Shown here one piece after another: positions 8,266-16,913 of a stretch of 64,000 nucleotides of DNA. A program made the translations under genes and the position numbers. The first letter of the stretch is position 1, and every line of letters starts with the position of its first letter. The stretch is from Paraburkholderia bryophila (GTDB lineage: Bacteria; Pseudomonadota; Gammaproteobacteria; Burkholderiales; Burkholderiaceae). The stretch spans positions 62,001-126,000 of the forward strand of contig NZ_QLTK01000019.1 in NCBI RefSeq assembly GCF_003269035.1, read 5' to 3'. Under the pieces are notes generated by a model. It was not told the origin of the DNA. It worked only from the letters and a program-made list of their open reading frames with translations, and did not search any database.

Positions 8266-9135
8266 ATGACCGACCTTCAGTCCGCGCCGCTCGACCCCTC
8301 GAACGAATCCCACACGCTGGACGACCTGCACCGTTTCGTGCAGCGTCATCCGCGTCTGTTCGTGCTGACCGGCGCGGGGATCAGCACCGATTCGGGCATT
8401 CCGGGCTATCGCGACGACAACGGCGAATGGAAGCGCTCGCCGCCCATCACGTTGCAGGAATTTCTCGGCACGCAGGCCATGCGTCAGCGTTACTGGGCTC
8501 GCAGCATGGTCGGCTGGCCGGTGGTCGCGCACGCGCGGCCCAACGCCGCGCATGTCGCGCTGGCCCGGTTGCAGACCGCCGGTCATGTGCCGACGCTCGT
8601 CACGCAGAACGTCGATGGATTGCATCAGCGGGCGGGTAGCCGCGACGTGATCGAGCTGCACGGCGGCATCGACGGCGTGACGTGTCTGGACTGCGGCATG
8701 CAACATTCTCGCGCGTCGATCCAGCAGACGCTCGAAGCGGACAATCCCGCGTTGCTGAACGTGACCGCCGAAACTGCCGCCGACGGCGACGCGCATCTCG
8801 AATGGCACGCGCTCGACACGTTTCGCGTGCCGGCCTGTTCGCAGTGCGGCGGTCTGCTCAAACCGGCCGTGGTGTTCTTCGGCGAGAGCGTGCCGCGCGA
8901 GCGCGTCGAAGCGGCCTCGCATGCGCTCGACGCGGCGGATGCAGTGCTGGTGGTCGGTTCGTCGCTGATGGTCTACTCCGGTTACCGTTTTTGCGTGTGG
9001 GCGCAGAAGCAGGGCAAGCCGATCGCGGCGATCAATCTGGGACGTACGCGCGCCGATCCGCTGCTGGCGCTGAAACTCGCGGCGCCTTGCGCCGACACGC
9101 TCACCGCGCTGGCCGGACGGCTGGCGCTCGATTGA
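8266..9135 (+). CDS. NAD-dependent protein deacylase of the Sir2 family
   Basis: A 289-residue sirtuin. NAD-binding motifs GAGISTDSGIPGYR (36-49) and TQNVDGLH (113-120) are intact, the catalytic His is H132 in ELHGG, and the zinc is held by C140/C143 and C191/C194. It removes acyl groups from lysines with NAD consumption, giving nicotinamide and O-acyl-ADP-ribose. The insert between the Cys pairs (~145-187) is fairly long. It lacks the Ala-Tyr-Arg motif of CobB-type desuccinylases as far as I can see, so deacetylation is the likelier activity. Confidence 0.9.
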   Translation: MTDLQSAPLDPSNESHTLDDLHRFVQRHPRLFVLTGAGISTDSGIPGYRDDNGEWKRSPPITLQEFLGTQAMRQRYWARSMVGWPVVAHARPNAAHVALARLQTAGHVPTLVTQNVDGLHQRAGSRDVIELHGGIDGVTCLDCGMQHSRASIQQTLEADNPALLNVTAETAADGDAHLEWHALDTFRVPACSQCGGLLKPAVVFFGESVPRERVEAASHALDAADAVLVVGSSLMVYSGYRFCVWAQKQGKPIAAINLGRTRADPLLALKLAAPCADTLTALAGRLALD

Positions 9136-9238
9136 AAGTTGAAACTTGAAAGTTGACGGTACAAGGCCGACCGTAGCGCTCGAACAGCGCCGCGCTCGCT
9201 CGAACCGGAACGACACCCGCGACGCAAAGGAACCCCGA

Positions 9239-9844
9239 ATGTTGACGACGATCGACCAGCTCGAAGCCATCTATGGTCAGCCGCACGAGCGCGCGGTGCG
9301 CAAGGAGATTCCCTATATCAACGAGGACTATCGCGCGTTCATCGAGGTCGCGCCGTTCGTCGTGCTCGCCACGGCCGGCCCCGAAGGCCTCGACTGTTCG
9401 CCGCGCGGTGACGCGCCGGGTTTCGTGCGCGTGATCGACGAACGCACGCTCGCGTTGCCGGACCGCCCTGGCAACAATCGTATCGACAGTCTGCGCAATA
9501 TCATTGCCGAGCCGAAGCTGGCGCTGCTCTTTGTCATTCCCGGCGTGGGCGAGAGTTTGCGGGTGAACGGCCGCGGGCGTATCACGAATGATCCCAAATG
9601 GCTGGACAGTTTCGCGGTCGTTGGTAAACTGCCGCGCACCGTGCTGCTGATCGACGTCGACACGGTCTATTTCCATTGCTCGAAAGCGCTGGTGCGCTCG
9701 AAACTGTGGGATCCGGCGCGGCATGTCGAACGTTCGCGTTTGCCGAGCGCGGGCGAAATTCACCGGCGCATCAACGGCGCGAGCTTCGACGCCGCGACTT
9801 ACGACCGCGAACTCGACGAGCGTGTGCGTACGACCTTGTACTGA
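9239..9844 (+). CDS. PPOX-class FMN-dependent flavoprotein (DR2398-type)
   Basis: A 201-residue protein of the pyridoxamine 5'-phosphate oxidase fold. The N-terminus (TIDQLEAIYGQPHERAVRKE) and the block GPEGLDCSPRGDAPGFVRV are those of the TIGR04025-like PPOX subgroup. LPDRPGNNRIDSLRN is the conserved FMN-contacting segment. The physiological substrate is unknown. The ATG at 9239 follows AAAGGAACCCCGA; a frame extending back to 9146 runs into the intergenic region. It follows the sirtuin on the same strand. Confidence 0.85.
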   Translation: MLTTIDQLEAIYGQPHERAVRKEIPYINEDYRAFIEVAPFVVLATAGPEGLDCSPRGDAPGFVRVIDERTLALPDRPGNNRIDSLRNIIAEPKLALLFVIPGVGESLRVNGRGRITNDPKWLDSFAVVGKLPRTVLLIDVDTVYFHCSKALVRSKLWDPARHVERSRLPSAGEIHRRINGASFDAATYDRELDERVRTTLY

Positions 9845-9954
9845 AACCAGGCAGCAAAACAAGCTGCAAAACCAGTTTGAACCTGGCGTCGAACGCCGAG
9901 CAGAATTCCAAGCTGAAGCTTGCGTTAAACCCCGAGCAGAATCCCGAGCCGACC

Positions 9955-10587
9955 ATGACCGATTCCCCTCTTGCGCTGCGGCAACGCTCGCCTTCCGCCG
10001 AACGCAATCGCGAACCGATCCTCGCCGTGCTGCGCGACGTGCTGCCGGCCACCGGCCGCGTGCTCGAGATCGCGAGCGGCACCGGCCAGCACGCCATCTG
10101 CTTTGCCGGCGCGTTGCCGGGACTCGACTGGCAGCCGAGCGATGCCGATGCGCACGCGCGCGCGTCGATCGCCGCATGGACCGCGCAGGCCGGCCTCGCG
10201 AACGTGCGCGCGCCGCTCGCGCTCGACGTGCATCAAACCGACTGGGGTATCGACACGCTCGACGCCGTGGTCTGCATCAACATGATCCACATTTCGCCGT
10301 GGAGCGCGACGCAAGCACTGCTCGCGGGCGCGAGCCAGCGTCTGGTCGACGGCGGCGTGCTCTATCTTTACGGTCCGTACCGGCGCGGCGGCGCACATAC
10401 TGCGTCGAGCAACGAGGCGTTCGACCAGCAGTTGCGCAGCCGCGATCCATCATGGGGCGTGCGCGACATGGAAACGGTGGTGGCGTTGGGCGATTCGGTG
10501 GGACTCGTCGCCGGGGAGCCGGTCGCGATGCCGGCCAATAACTTCAGCCTGGTCTTCAGGAAACACGCGGATGCGGCACGGGTCTGA
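9955..10587 (+). CDS. DUF938 SAM-dependent methyltransferase
   Basis: A 210-residue class I methyltransferase-like protein. The SAM motif I is VLEIASGTGQHA (36-47), followed by an acidic motif at DWQPSDAD. CINMIHISPWSA and LYLYGPYRRGG are signatures of DUF938. The substrate is unknown. The ATG at 9955 is chosen because the conserved N-terminus (RQRSPSAERNREPIL) begins just after it; the upstream region carries an imperfect repeat of CCGAGCAGAAT. It lies 110 bp behind the PPOX gene, possibly the same transcript. Confidence 0.85.
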   Translation: MTDSPLALRQRSPSAERNREPILAVLRDVLPATGRVLEIASGTGQHAICFAGALPGLDWQPSDADAHARASIAAWTAQAGLANVRAPLALDVHQTDWGIDTLDAVVCINMIHISPWSATQALLAGASQRLVDGGVLYLYGPYRRGGAHTASSNEAFDQQLRSRDPSWGVRDMETVVALGDSVGLVAGEPVAMPANNFSLVFRKHADAARV

Positions 10588-10752
10588 CGAACGCGCAGAA
10601 CAACGCAGGTCCGCGCAGTAAATAAATCGGCCGTCCGTTGCCTGCCAGCGAGCGGCAAGCCGGCATTTCTTTTATTCTTTCACCCTCGACGTCCCGCCGA
10701 CGTTTCTTCCCGGCGCGGCGTCCCGACATTTATTGGACTCTGGAGAATTCAC

Positions 10753-12162
10753 ATGGGCAAACAGGCAATCGGCGTGGTGGGGCTGGCGGTCATGGGCCGC
10801 AATCTGGCGCTCAACATCGAGAGCCGCGGCCACGCGGTGTCGGTGTACAACCGTAGCCGCGAGAAAACCGACGAACTCATCGCCGAATATCCGGACAAGA
10901 AGCTGGTGCCGGCTTTCACGCTGGAAGAATTCGTTGAATCGCTGGAAAAACCGCGCCGCATTCTGCTGATGGTCAAGGCGGGCGAAGGCACCGACGCGAC
11001 GATCAACCAGTTGAAACCGCTGCTGGAAAAGGGCGATATTCTGATCGACGGCGGTAATACGCATTTCACCGACACCATTCGCCGCAATCAGGATCTCGCG
11101 AAGTCCGGTCTGCATTTCATCGGCACGGGCGTATCCGGCGGTGAAGAAGGCGCATTGAAAGGCCCGTCGATCATGCCGGGCGGCCAGCGCGACGCGTACG
11201 ACCTGGTGGCGCCGATCCTCACCGAAATCGCCGCCAAGGCGCCGGACGGCGAACCGTGCGTCGCCTACATGGGTCCCGACGGCGCGGGCCATTTCGTGAA
11301 GATGGTGCACAACGGTATCGAATACGGCGACATGCAGCTAATCGCCGAAAGTTACGCGGTGCTCAAGCAGGTGGTCGGCCTGTCGAACGAAGAGCTCGGC
11401 AAGGTCTATACCGAGTGGAATCAGGGCGAGCTCGACAGCTATCTGATCGAAATCACCTCGAAGATTTTCAGCAAGAAAGACGACGAAACCGGCAAGGATC
11501 TGGTCGACGTGATCCTGGATCGCGCCGCGCAGAAGGGCACCGGCAAATGGACCAGCCAGAACGCGCTCGACCTCGGCGCGCCGCTGCCGCTGATCACCGA
11601 AGCCGTGTTCGCGCGCGTGCTGTCGTCGCTGAAAGATCAGCGCGTGGCCGCGAGCAAGGTGCTCGAAGGGCCGCAGGCGAAGCCGCTCGGCGTCGAGCGC
11701 GAGGCGTTTATCGAGTCCGTGCGCCGCGCGCTGTATTTCAGCAAGGTGATCTCGTACGCGCAGGGCTTCGCGCAGTTGCGGGCCGCGTCGGAAGAGTACA
11801 AGTGGGATCTGGACTACGGCACGATCGCAAAGATTTTCCGTGCCGGCTGTATCATCCGCGCCCGCTTTTTGCAGAAGATCACCGACGCTTATTCGAAAGA
11901 CAAGGCGATCGCCAATCTGCTGCTCGATCCGTACTTCCGCGACATCGCGAAGAACTATCAGGCGGCGTTGCGCGAAGTCGTGGTCGCCGCGATCAACGCG
12001 GGCGTGCCGGTGCCGGCGTTCGCGTCGGCGGTGGCGTATTTCGACGCGTATCGCTCGGAACGTCTGCCGGCGAATCTGGTGCAGGCGCAGCGCGACTTCT
12101 TCGGCGCGCATACGTTCGAGCGTGTCGACAAGCCGGGCAGCTTCCACGCTAACTGGAGCTGA
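10753..12162 (+). CDS. gnd: 6-phosphogluconate dehydrogenase, decarboxylating
   Basis: A 469-residue cytosolic enzyme of the oxidative pentose phosphate pathway, converting 6-phosphogluconate and NADP to ribulose 5-phosphate, CO2 and NADPH. Seen: the N-terminal Rossmann motif [12 protein letters not shown], the substrate loop [33 protein letters not shown], and full length for the long (about 468-residue) family. The start follows CTGGAGAATTCAC. It ends near a 12-bp stem hairpin. No zwf or pgl adjoins it, so it is probably expressed alone. Confidence 0.96.
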   Translation: MGKQAIGVVGLAVMGRNLALNIESRGHAVSVYNRSREKTDELIAEYPDKKLVPAFTLEEFVESLEKPRRILLMVKAGEGTDATINQLKPLLEKGDILIDGGNTHFTDTIRRNQDLAKSGLHFIGTGVSGGEEGALKGPSIMPGGQRDAYDLVAPILTEIAAKAPDGEPCVAYMGPDGAGHFVKMVHNGIEYGDMQLIAESYAVLKQVVGLSNEELGKVYTEWNQGELDSYLIEITSKIFSKKDDETGKDLVDVILDRAAQKGTGKWTSQNALDLGAPLPLITEAVFARVLSSLKDQRVAASKVLEGPQAKPLGVEREAFIESVRRALYFSKVISYAQGFAQLRAASEEYKWDLDYGTIAKIFRAGCIIRARFLQKITDAYSKDKAIANLLLDPYFRDIAKNYQAALREVVVAAINAGVPVPAFASAVAYFDAYRSERLPANLVQAQRDFFGAHTFERVDKPGSFHANWS

Positions 12163-12184
12163 ACGGAGCGGGGCGTTTGAATCG

Positions 12185-12222
12185 CGGCCCGGCGCGTGCT
12201 TGCAGGTAGGCGCGCCGGGCCG
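12185..12222 (+). terminator. Hairpin downstream of gnd
   Basis: CGGCCCGGCGCG (12185-12196) pairs perfectly with 12211-12222 around a 14-nt loop, 22 bp after the gnd stop. It lacks a run of T, so it may be a weak intrinsic terminator or an mRNA-stabilising stem. Confidence 0.55.
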
Positions 12223-12437
12223 TGCGTTTGATTGAAATGGGATCGGCAAATTATTGCCGAAAACTGTCAGCCAGATGGCATGAAGCTGGCGCGAGACCCT
12301 TACTGTTGCGAAATTCGAAATAGAGTTTCATCTTTTAAGGGGTTTCCCCTGGGTGTCGACGCTCCTAAACTTCTACTTAAGCGCTACGGGACAACAAGCC
12401 CAACGCGCATTAAAAACAAGTTCTGGAGGTTTACATC

Positions 12438-12755
12438 ATGAAGTCCCTTATCTCTGCTGTTGTTGTCGCCGCGGCTCTGGTCGCTCCCGTCGCTTCGTTC
12501 GCTCAATCGAACCAGCCGCTGACCCGCGCCGACGTCCGCGCCCAACTGGTGCAACTGGAAAAGGCCGGCTACAACCCGGTCGGCGATCACGCTGACTACC
12601 CGTCGAACCTGCTGGCCGCGCAAGCACGTGTCGACGCTCAGAACGGCACCGCTCAAGCCGAGAACAGCGGCTACGGCGCACCGGCTGTCGGTACGTCGCA
12701 GTCGGGCCGTCCGCTGAACGGCAATAACCGTAATTCGATCTACTTCGGCAATTAA
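12438..12755 (+). CDS. DUF4148 family exported protein
   Basis: A 105-residue protein with a Sec signal (MKSLISAVVVAAALVAPVAS, cleavage after SFA-Q near residue 22). The mature part has the DUF4148 signature: LTRADVRAQLVQLEKAGYNP, then YPSNLLAAQARV. These are short periplasmic or secreted proteins abundant in Burkholderia, often in many copies, with no known function. The ribosome binding site is TCTGGAGGTTTACATC. A long untranslated leader (gnd hairpin to 12437) and a strong intrinsic terminator suggest a single-gene, highly expressed transcript. Confidence 0.9.
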   Translation: MKSLISAVVVAAALVAPVASFAQSNQPLTRADVRAQLVQLEKAGYNPVGDHADYPSNLLAAQARVDAQNGTAQAENSGYGAPAVGTSQSGRPLNGNNRNSIYFGN

Positions 12756-12803
12756 TTTGCGCTGAAGCTGCTGCAGGCGCCGTCTGATCGATTGGCGACG
12801 CAC

Positions 12804-12846
12804 AAAAAACGCCGACCGGCTTGAGCCAGGTCGGCGTTTTTTTTTT
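12804..12846. terminator. Strong bidirectional intrinsic terminator
   Basis: AAAAAACGCCGACC, a loop, then GGTCGGCG followed by ten T residues. The A run on one side and the T run on the other make it work on both strands, ending the DUF4148 gene and the convergent DUF2968 gene. Confidence 0.9.
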
Positions 12847-12879
12847 GCTCGCCGCGAATGGCGTTCACGGCCGTAAGCG

Positions 12880-13641
12880 TCAACGATTGGGCAAATGCGG
12901 AATCCATTCATTGCTCGTCAGATTGAGCTGGTGAATCTGCCGATGCGCCTTGTTCAGATGCGCTTGCGCGGCCACGCGCTGCGCTTCCAGCTGCGACACG
13001 TCCTTGCGCGTCTGATTCTGCCGGGTCGACACCGCCTGTTCCTGCACGCCGCGTCGTTGCAGATCGCCGCGTAGCCGTTCGGCCTGCGCCTCGGAGCGCG
13101 CGATCAGGCGCGCGAGGTGTTCGTTATGGGCTTCGAGCTGGGCGCGGCGGGTTTCACCATCCGATAGCCGGGTGGCCTGATCCTCGAAATGATGGAAAGC
13201 CGACTCGGCGGCTTCCAGATCGGCCGCTTTCAGTGCGCGCCACAGCGAGCCGTCCTGATAGAGCGCGACGTAATACGCCAGTTCTTTCGCGTGAAACAGC
13301 AGGCTGACCGAATAACTGAAACTGCGGAACACGCGAAACGGCGTCAGCGCGTCTTCTTCCGTCAGCCACTCGATATCGGCGGTATCCGCTATCTGCACGC
13401 CGCGTCCGATCACCTGCGTCGGCACCGCCGGGACGGGCCGCAAAGTCGTGACGGGTCGAGGCGGCGTCTCGGCCCGCGCCGACATGACAGCGGCCGATGG
13501 TATCGCGGTGGCGTCGGCGTCCGACGCCTCGCTGCTGTCGTCGGACGGCGGCGAGGCGGCGCCGCCGGTGCTCTCACGCGCGACCTGGACGAGATGCGAT
13601 GGGCCTGCCAGCACGCTGCGGCGATTCAGGAGATTTTTCAC
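12880..13641 (-). CDS. DUF2968 family protein
   Basis: A 253-residue protein. The first ~75 residues are low-complexity, rich in Ser, Ala, Pro and Asp. From ~85 the conserved domain begins (IEWLTEEDALTPFRVFRSFS, FHAKELAYYVALYQDGSLWRAL), followed by a long coiled coil (~140-235) and a short tail ending HLPNR. Function is unknown; I know the domain from Burkholderiaceae. Translation starts with GTG at 13641, preceded by GGAGGAACCGCC, a near-ideal Shine-Dalgarno. It shares a terminator with the DUF4148 gene. Confidence 0.85.
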   Translation of the reverse strand: MKNLLNRRSVLAGPSHLVQVARESTGGAASPPSDDSSEASDADATAIPSAAVMSARAETPPRPVTTLRPVPAVPTQVIGRGVQIADTADIEWLTEEDALTPFRVFRSFSYSVSLLFHAKELAYYVALYQDGSLWRALKAADLEAAESAFHHFEDQATRLSDGETRRAQLEAHNEHLARLIARSEAQAERLRGDLQRRGVQEQAVSTRQNQTRKDVSQLEAQRVAAQAHLNKAHRQIHQLNLTSNEWIPHLPNR

Positions 13642-13829
13642 GGCGGTTCCTCCGGTTGACGCCCGGCGCCATTAGATGATGCCGAGCGCGCTACATGCCG
13701 GCGAGTCTGGCGGGTCGAGCGGTGAGCGAAACTGGGCGAAGCGACGGTGAAGCGGGTTGGAGTGGTGGCCCCGGGCGGCCCCGGCAACCGTGCGCTGCGG
13801 CGCACGGCACGCCGTCCGCGAGCACGGTG

Positions 13830-14150
13830 CTAATGCAGCGTGCGATGCCGGCGGCCTATATCGTCGAAGAGCGCGCGGCTGGGTTCGAGGGCGAGAAGCC
13901 ACGATTCGTCGTAGCCGCTGAGGTTGTCGAGCGCCTCGCGTAGCCGCTCGATGGCCAGCGCGGGAATTTCGACGCTGGCCTCGACGCCGCTCGACAGTCC
14001 CGCGATGCTGGCTAGCTGCACGAGTGCGTCGGCGGCTTCGGCGACATCCGCGGCGAACACCAGGTGCGTGTTGAGCAACTCGACCAGCCCGGGCGACGCC
14101 GCCACATCGTCGACGTTGAGTTGCACGGCCAGAAAGGTGGCTTTGTTCAT
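13830..14150 (-). CDS. Hypothetical protein, helical
   Basis: A 106-residue, mostly helical, Ala- and Leu-rich acidic protein without signal peptide, cysteines or membrane segment. The start is ATG 14150, six bases after GAGGAG; a TTG two codons upstream is less likely. The tail is basic (IGRRHRTLH). I do not recognise the family. It stands alone between the DUF2968 gene and the cupin gene. Confidence 0.65.
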   Translation of the reverse strand: MNKATFLAVQLNVDDVAASPGLVELLNTHLVFAADVAEAADALVQLASIAGLSSGVEASVEIPALAIERLREALDNLSGYDESWLLALEPSRALFDDIGRRHRTLH

Positions 14151-14394
14151 GCTCAACTCCTCGCAGGATCAGGCGTTTGCGTTTGGCTTACTGCGCGCGG
14201 CAAGTCTGAGTATAGGCGAGGGGCGAATGGATTCAATGGTCACACGATTAGGCGTGCATAAACGCAAGCCGGCGCTGCAGCCGCCGGTTGAATTGCCGGA
14301 CCTATAATAGGGCCAGCGCAAAACGCCTCTTCGCGCTGCCCGGCCCGCTCCGGCAGACAAGGACGCCGGGCGCTTCGTCTCCCTCAACGGTTCG

Positions 14395-14712
14395 ATGACC
14401 ATGAAGATCATTCGCAGCAAGCGCTTCACCGCGACGCGCGCCTGGGGCGCGCTCGATATCGCCAACATGGGCGGTATCACGACGCGCCTGCACTGGACCG
14501 ATCAGCCCTATAAGTGGCACGTCAACGACGGCGAGGAAGTGTTCGCCGTGCTCGACGGCCGCGTCGAAATGCGCTACAGGCAGGACGGCGTCGAACAGTC
14601 GGCGATCCTGGAAACGGGCGACGTGTTCTATGCGTCGGTGGGTACCGAGCATGTCGCCCATCCGCTCGGCGCGGCGCGCATTCTGGTGGTCGAGGCCGAA
14701 GGCAGCGTCTGA
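14395..14712 (+). CDS. Cupin domain protein
   Basis: A 105-residue single-domain cupin. Motif 1 reads WHVNDGEEVFAVLDGRVEMRY; one metal ligand position is occupied (His, Glu) but the full HxH pair is not obvious. Motif 2 lies at GDVFYASVGTEHVAHP. Such small cupins bind metals or sugars or act as isomerases; nothing here fixes the role. The start could be ATG 14395 or ATG 14401 two codons later; no clear Shine-Dalgarno precedes either. A TATAAT at 14303-14308 could be its -10 box, but no good -35 goes with it. Confidence 0.8.
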   Translation: MTMKIIRSKRFTATRAWGALDIANMGGITTRLHWTDQPYKWHVNDGEEVFAVLDGRVEMRYRQDGVEQSAILETGDVFYASVGTEHVAHPLGAARILVVEAEGSV

Positions 14713-14863
14713 ACACGGCCATGTGGGGCTGCCATGCCGGCTCCGGCGCCGTTCAGCCAGGGCGGCATAATGGCGAGTCGCCGCCGCGCGCTCCCGTCGA
14801 GCGGCATGGCAAATGCTTAGGGCTGGTTGCATCCGATTGAATCAACGTGTCGAGGAAAATCAC

Positions 14864-15661
14864 ATGACAAGACAATGGCATTTGACGGGCTCGAGGGTGC
14901 TGGCCGCGGCCTTGCTGGGCGTGATGTTCGGCGGTTGTACCACGATGCCGTGGGACAGCACGCCGTTCTACAGCAATGCGCCTTCGCGTCCGACTACCCT
15001 CGCCACGGTGCCCGTACCGGCCGGTTTCTACCGGGTGAATGCGGGCGACACGCTGCCCGCCATCGCGGCGGCGTATGGCCGCAAGCTTCAGGAAATCGCG
15101 TCGTGGAACGGGCTGCCGGTCAACGCCGCCGTCAGTCCCGGCGAGGTGCTGCGCGTATCGCCGCCCATGGCGTCCGGTAGCGTGGTGACGCCGCCGGTCG
15201 GCGTCGGCCAGAACGGCGGGGCGAACGTGCCCAATGGACTCAATGGAGCGGGTGCGCCAGGTGCGCCGGTCGCGTCTTCCGGGCCGCAGCAGGGCGTGTT
15301 GCAATGGCCGTTGCGTGGGCCGATCCTCAAGACTTTCGCGCCCGGCAGGTCGAACGGCGTCGTGATCGGCGGGCATCCGGGCGATCCGGTCAAGGCGGCC
15401 GCTACCGGCCGCGTGGTCTACGCGGGGACGGGCATCGAGGCGTATGGCCCGCTCATCATCATCAAACACGACGATTCGCTGATTACCGCCTACGGGCAGA
15501 ACAGCACGCTGCTCGTCAAGGAAGGCGACGCGGTCGCGCAAGGGCAAACCATCGGCGAGGTCGGGGTGGATAGCCGCGGCGTCGCGTCGATCCAGTTCGA
15601 AGTGCGCCAGAATGGTCAGCCGGTCGATCCGCTCGCGTGGCTGCCGAAGTCGGGCGGTTAG
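14864..15661 (+). CDS. NlpD-like LysM/LytM lipoprotein with degenerate active site
   Basis: A 265-residue lipoprotein: hydrophobic signal ending FGGC (about residue 26), LysM at FYRVNAGDTLPAIAAAYGRK, a Gly/Ala/Pro linker, then an M23 (LytM) domain. The domain follows E. coli NlpD closely (RVVYAGTGIEAYGPLIIIKH; NSTLLVKEGDAV; FEVRQNGQPVDPLAWL), but the catalytic zinc-ligand His positions read AYGQNS and IQFEVR, so it is probably an amidase activator and not a peptidase. It would act on septal peptidoglycan hydrolysis from the outer membrane. Start ATG 14864 follows GAGGAAAATCAC. Confidence 0.88.
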   Translation: MTRQWHLTGSRVLAAALLGVMFGGCTTMPWDSTPFYSNAPSRPTTLATVPVPAGFYRVNAGDTLPAIAAAYGRKLQEIASWNGLPVNAAVSPGEVLRVSPPMASGSVVTPPVGVGQNGGANVPNGLNGAGAPGAPVASSGPQQGVLQWPLRGPILKTFAPGRSNGVVIGGHPGDPVKAAATGRVVYAGTGIEAYGPLIIIKHDDSLITAYGQNSTLLVKEGDAVAQGQTIGEVGVDSRGVASIQFEVRQNGQPVDPLAWLPKSGG

Positions 15662-15676
15662 GTCTTGCTGACAAGA

Positions 15677-15708
15677 CCCGCAGCCGGGTCTCCCGAGCGG
15701 GCCTTTTC
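15677..15708 (+). terminator. Candidate terminator after the NlpD-like gene
   Basis: A two-part stem (CCCGC 15677-15681 with GCGGG 15697-15701, enclosing CGGG-TCT-CCCG) is followed by CCTTTT, 16 bp after the stop codon. Confidence 0.55.
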
Positions 15709-15862
15709 GTCAGGACGGATTTTGCGCAGGGTTTCTCAGCGTCGCCTGAATTGAATACACTGTGTGGCTCACCAGCCGGCGTCGCTCCTTCGTCGCATAG
15801 ACAAAGCCGCGCGCCGGCCGCCACGGGTTGTCATTCATAGACGAGACGCACAGGGACACACC

Positions 15863-16870
15863 ATGATCGATTTGCGCAGCGATACCGTAACCCGTCCGAC
15901 CCCCGCCATGCTCGCGGCCATGTCGGCCGCCGAAGTGGGCGACGACGTCTGGGGCGACGACCCCACCGTGCTGCGTCTGCAAGCCACGCTCGCCGAGCGC
16001 ACCGGCAAGGAAGCCGGCCTGTTTTTTCCGAGCGGCACGCAAAGCAATCTGGCCGCCTTGATGGCGCACTGCGCGCGCGGCGACGAATACATCGTCGGCC
16101 AGTTGGCGCACACCTATAAGTACGAAGGCGGCGGGGCGGCGGTGCTCGGCAGTATTCAGCCGCAGCCGCTCGAGAATGCCGCCGACGGCTCGATCCCGCT
16201 CGAAAAAATTGCCGCCGCGATCAAGCCGATCGACGACCACTTCGCGCGCACCCGGCTGCTGGCGCTGGAGAACACCATCGGCGGCAAGGTGTTGCCGGCG
16301 GGGTATGTCGACGAGGCGGTGCAACTCGCGCGCAAGCACGGTCTGTCGGCTCACCTCGACGGCGCGCGCGTCTACAATGCGGCCGTCGCGTCGGGCAAGC
16401 CGGTCGCGGATTTGTGCGCGCCGTTCGATTCGGTGTCGGTCTGTTTCTCGAAGGGACTGGGCGCGCCGGTCGGCTCGGTGCTGGTCGGCAGCCGGGCGTT
16501 GATCGACGTGGCGCACCGCTGGCGCAAGGTGCTGGGCGGCGGCATGCGCCAGGCCGGCGTGCTGGCGGCGGCCTGCCTGTACGCGCTGGATCACAACGTC
16601 GAGCGTCTGGCCGACGACCACGCGCACGCCGCGCATCTGGCGGCCGGTCTCGAGGCCATCGAGCACGTCAAGGTGCAGTCGGTCGCGACCAACATGGTGT
16701 TCGCGCAGTTTCCGCAGCAGCATTGCGCGCCGCTCGAAGCGTGGCTCAAGGAGCGCGGCATTCTCACGCAAATGCTGTACGCGTCGCGATTCGTCACGCA
16801 CAAGGACGTGTCGCGTGGCGATATCGATACGTTTGTCGCGGCGGTAAAGGGGTATTTCGCGGCGCGATGA
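15863..16870 (+). CDS. ltaE: Low-specificity L-threonine aldolase
   Basis: A 335-residue PLP enzyme that splits L-threonine or L-allo-threonine into glycine and acetaldehyde. It starts MIDLRSDTVTRPTPAM as is standard. Seen: GDDVWGDDPTV, FFPSGTQSNLAAL, the PLP Schiff-base Lys197 in CFSKGLGAPVGS, and GGGMRQAGVLAAA. Upstream ATG codons in the frame lie outside the conserved start, so 15863 is preferred, with GGGACACACC as a modest ribosome site. It converges with the MFS gene across a strong terminator. Confidence 0.95.
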   Translation: MIDLRSDTVTRPTPAMLAAMSAAEVGDDVWGDDPTVLRLQATLAERTGKEAGLFFPSGTQSNLAALMAHCARGDEYIVGQLAHTYKYEGGGAAVLGSIQPQPLENAADGSIPLEKIAAAIKPIDDHFARTRLLALENTIGGKVLPAGYVDEAVQLARKHGLSAHLDGARVYNAAVASGKPVADLCAPFDSVSVCFSKGLGAPVGSVLVGSRALIDVAHRWRKVLGGGMRQAGVLAAACLYALDHNVERLADDHAHAAHLAAGLEAIEHVKVQSVATNMVFAQFPQQHCAPLEAWLKERGILTQMLYASRFVTHKDVSRGDIDTFVAAVKGYFAAR

Positions 16871-16879
16871 GCTACTGAT

Positions 16880-16913
16880 GCGGGCGCACTGTCACGACAG
16901 CGCGCCCGCTTTT
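16880..16913. terminator. Intrinsic terminator shared by ltaE and the MFS gene
   Basis: GCGGGCGC (16880-16887) pairs with GCGCCCGC (16902-16909), and inside it CTGT pairs with ACAG around CACG; TTTT follows on the plus strand. It lies between the two convergent stops. Confidence 0.85.
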
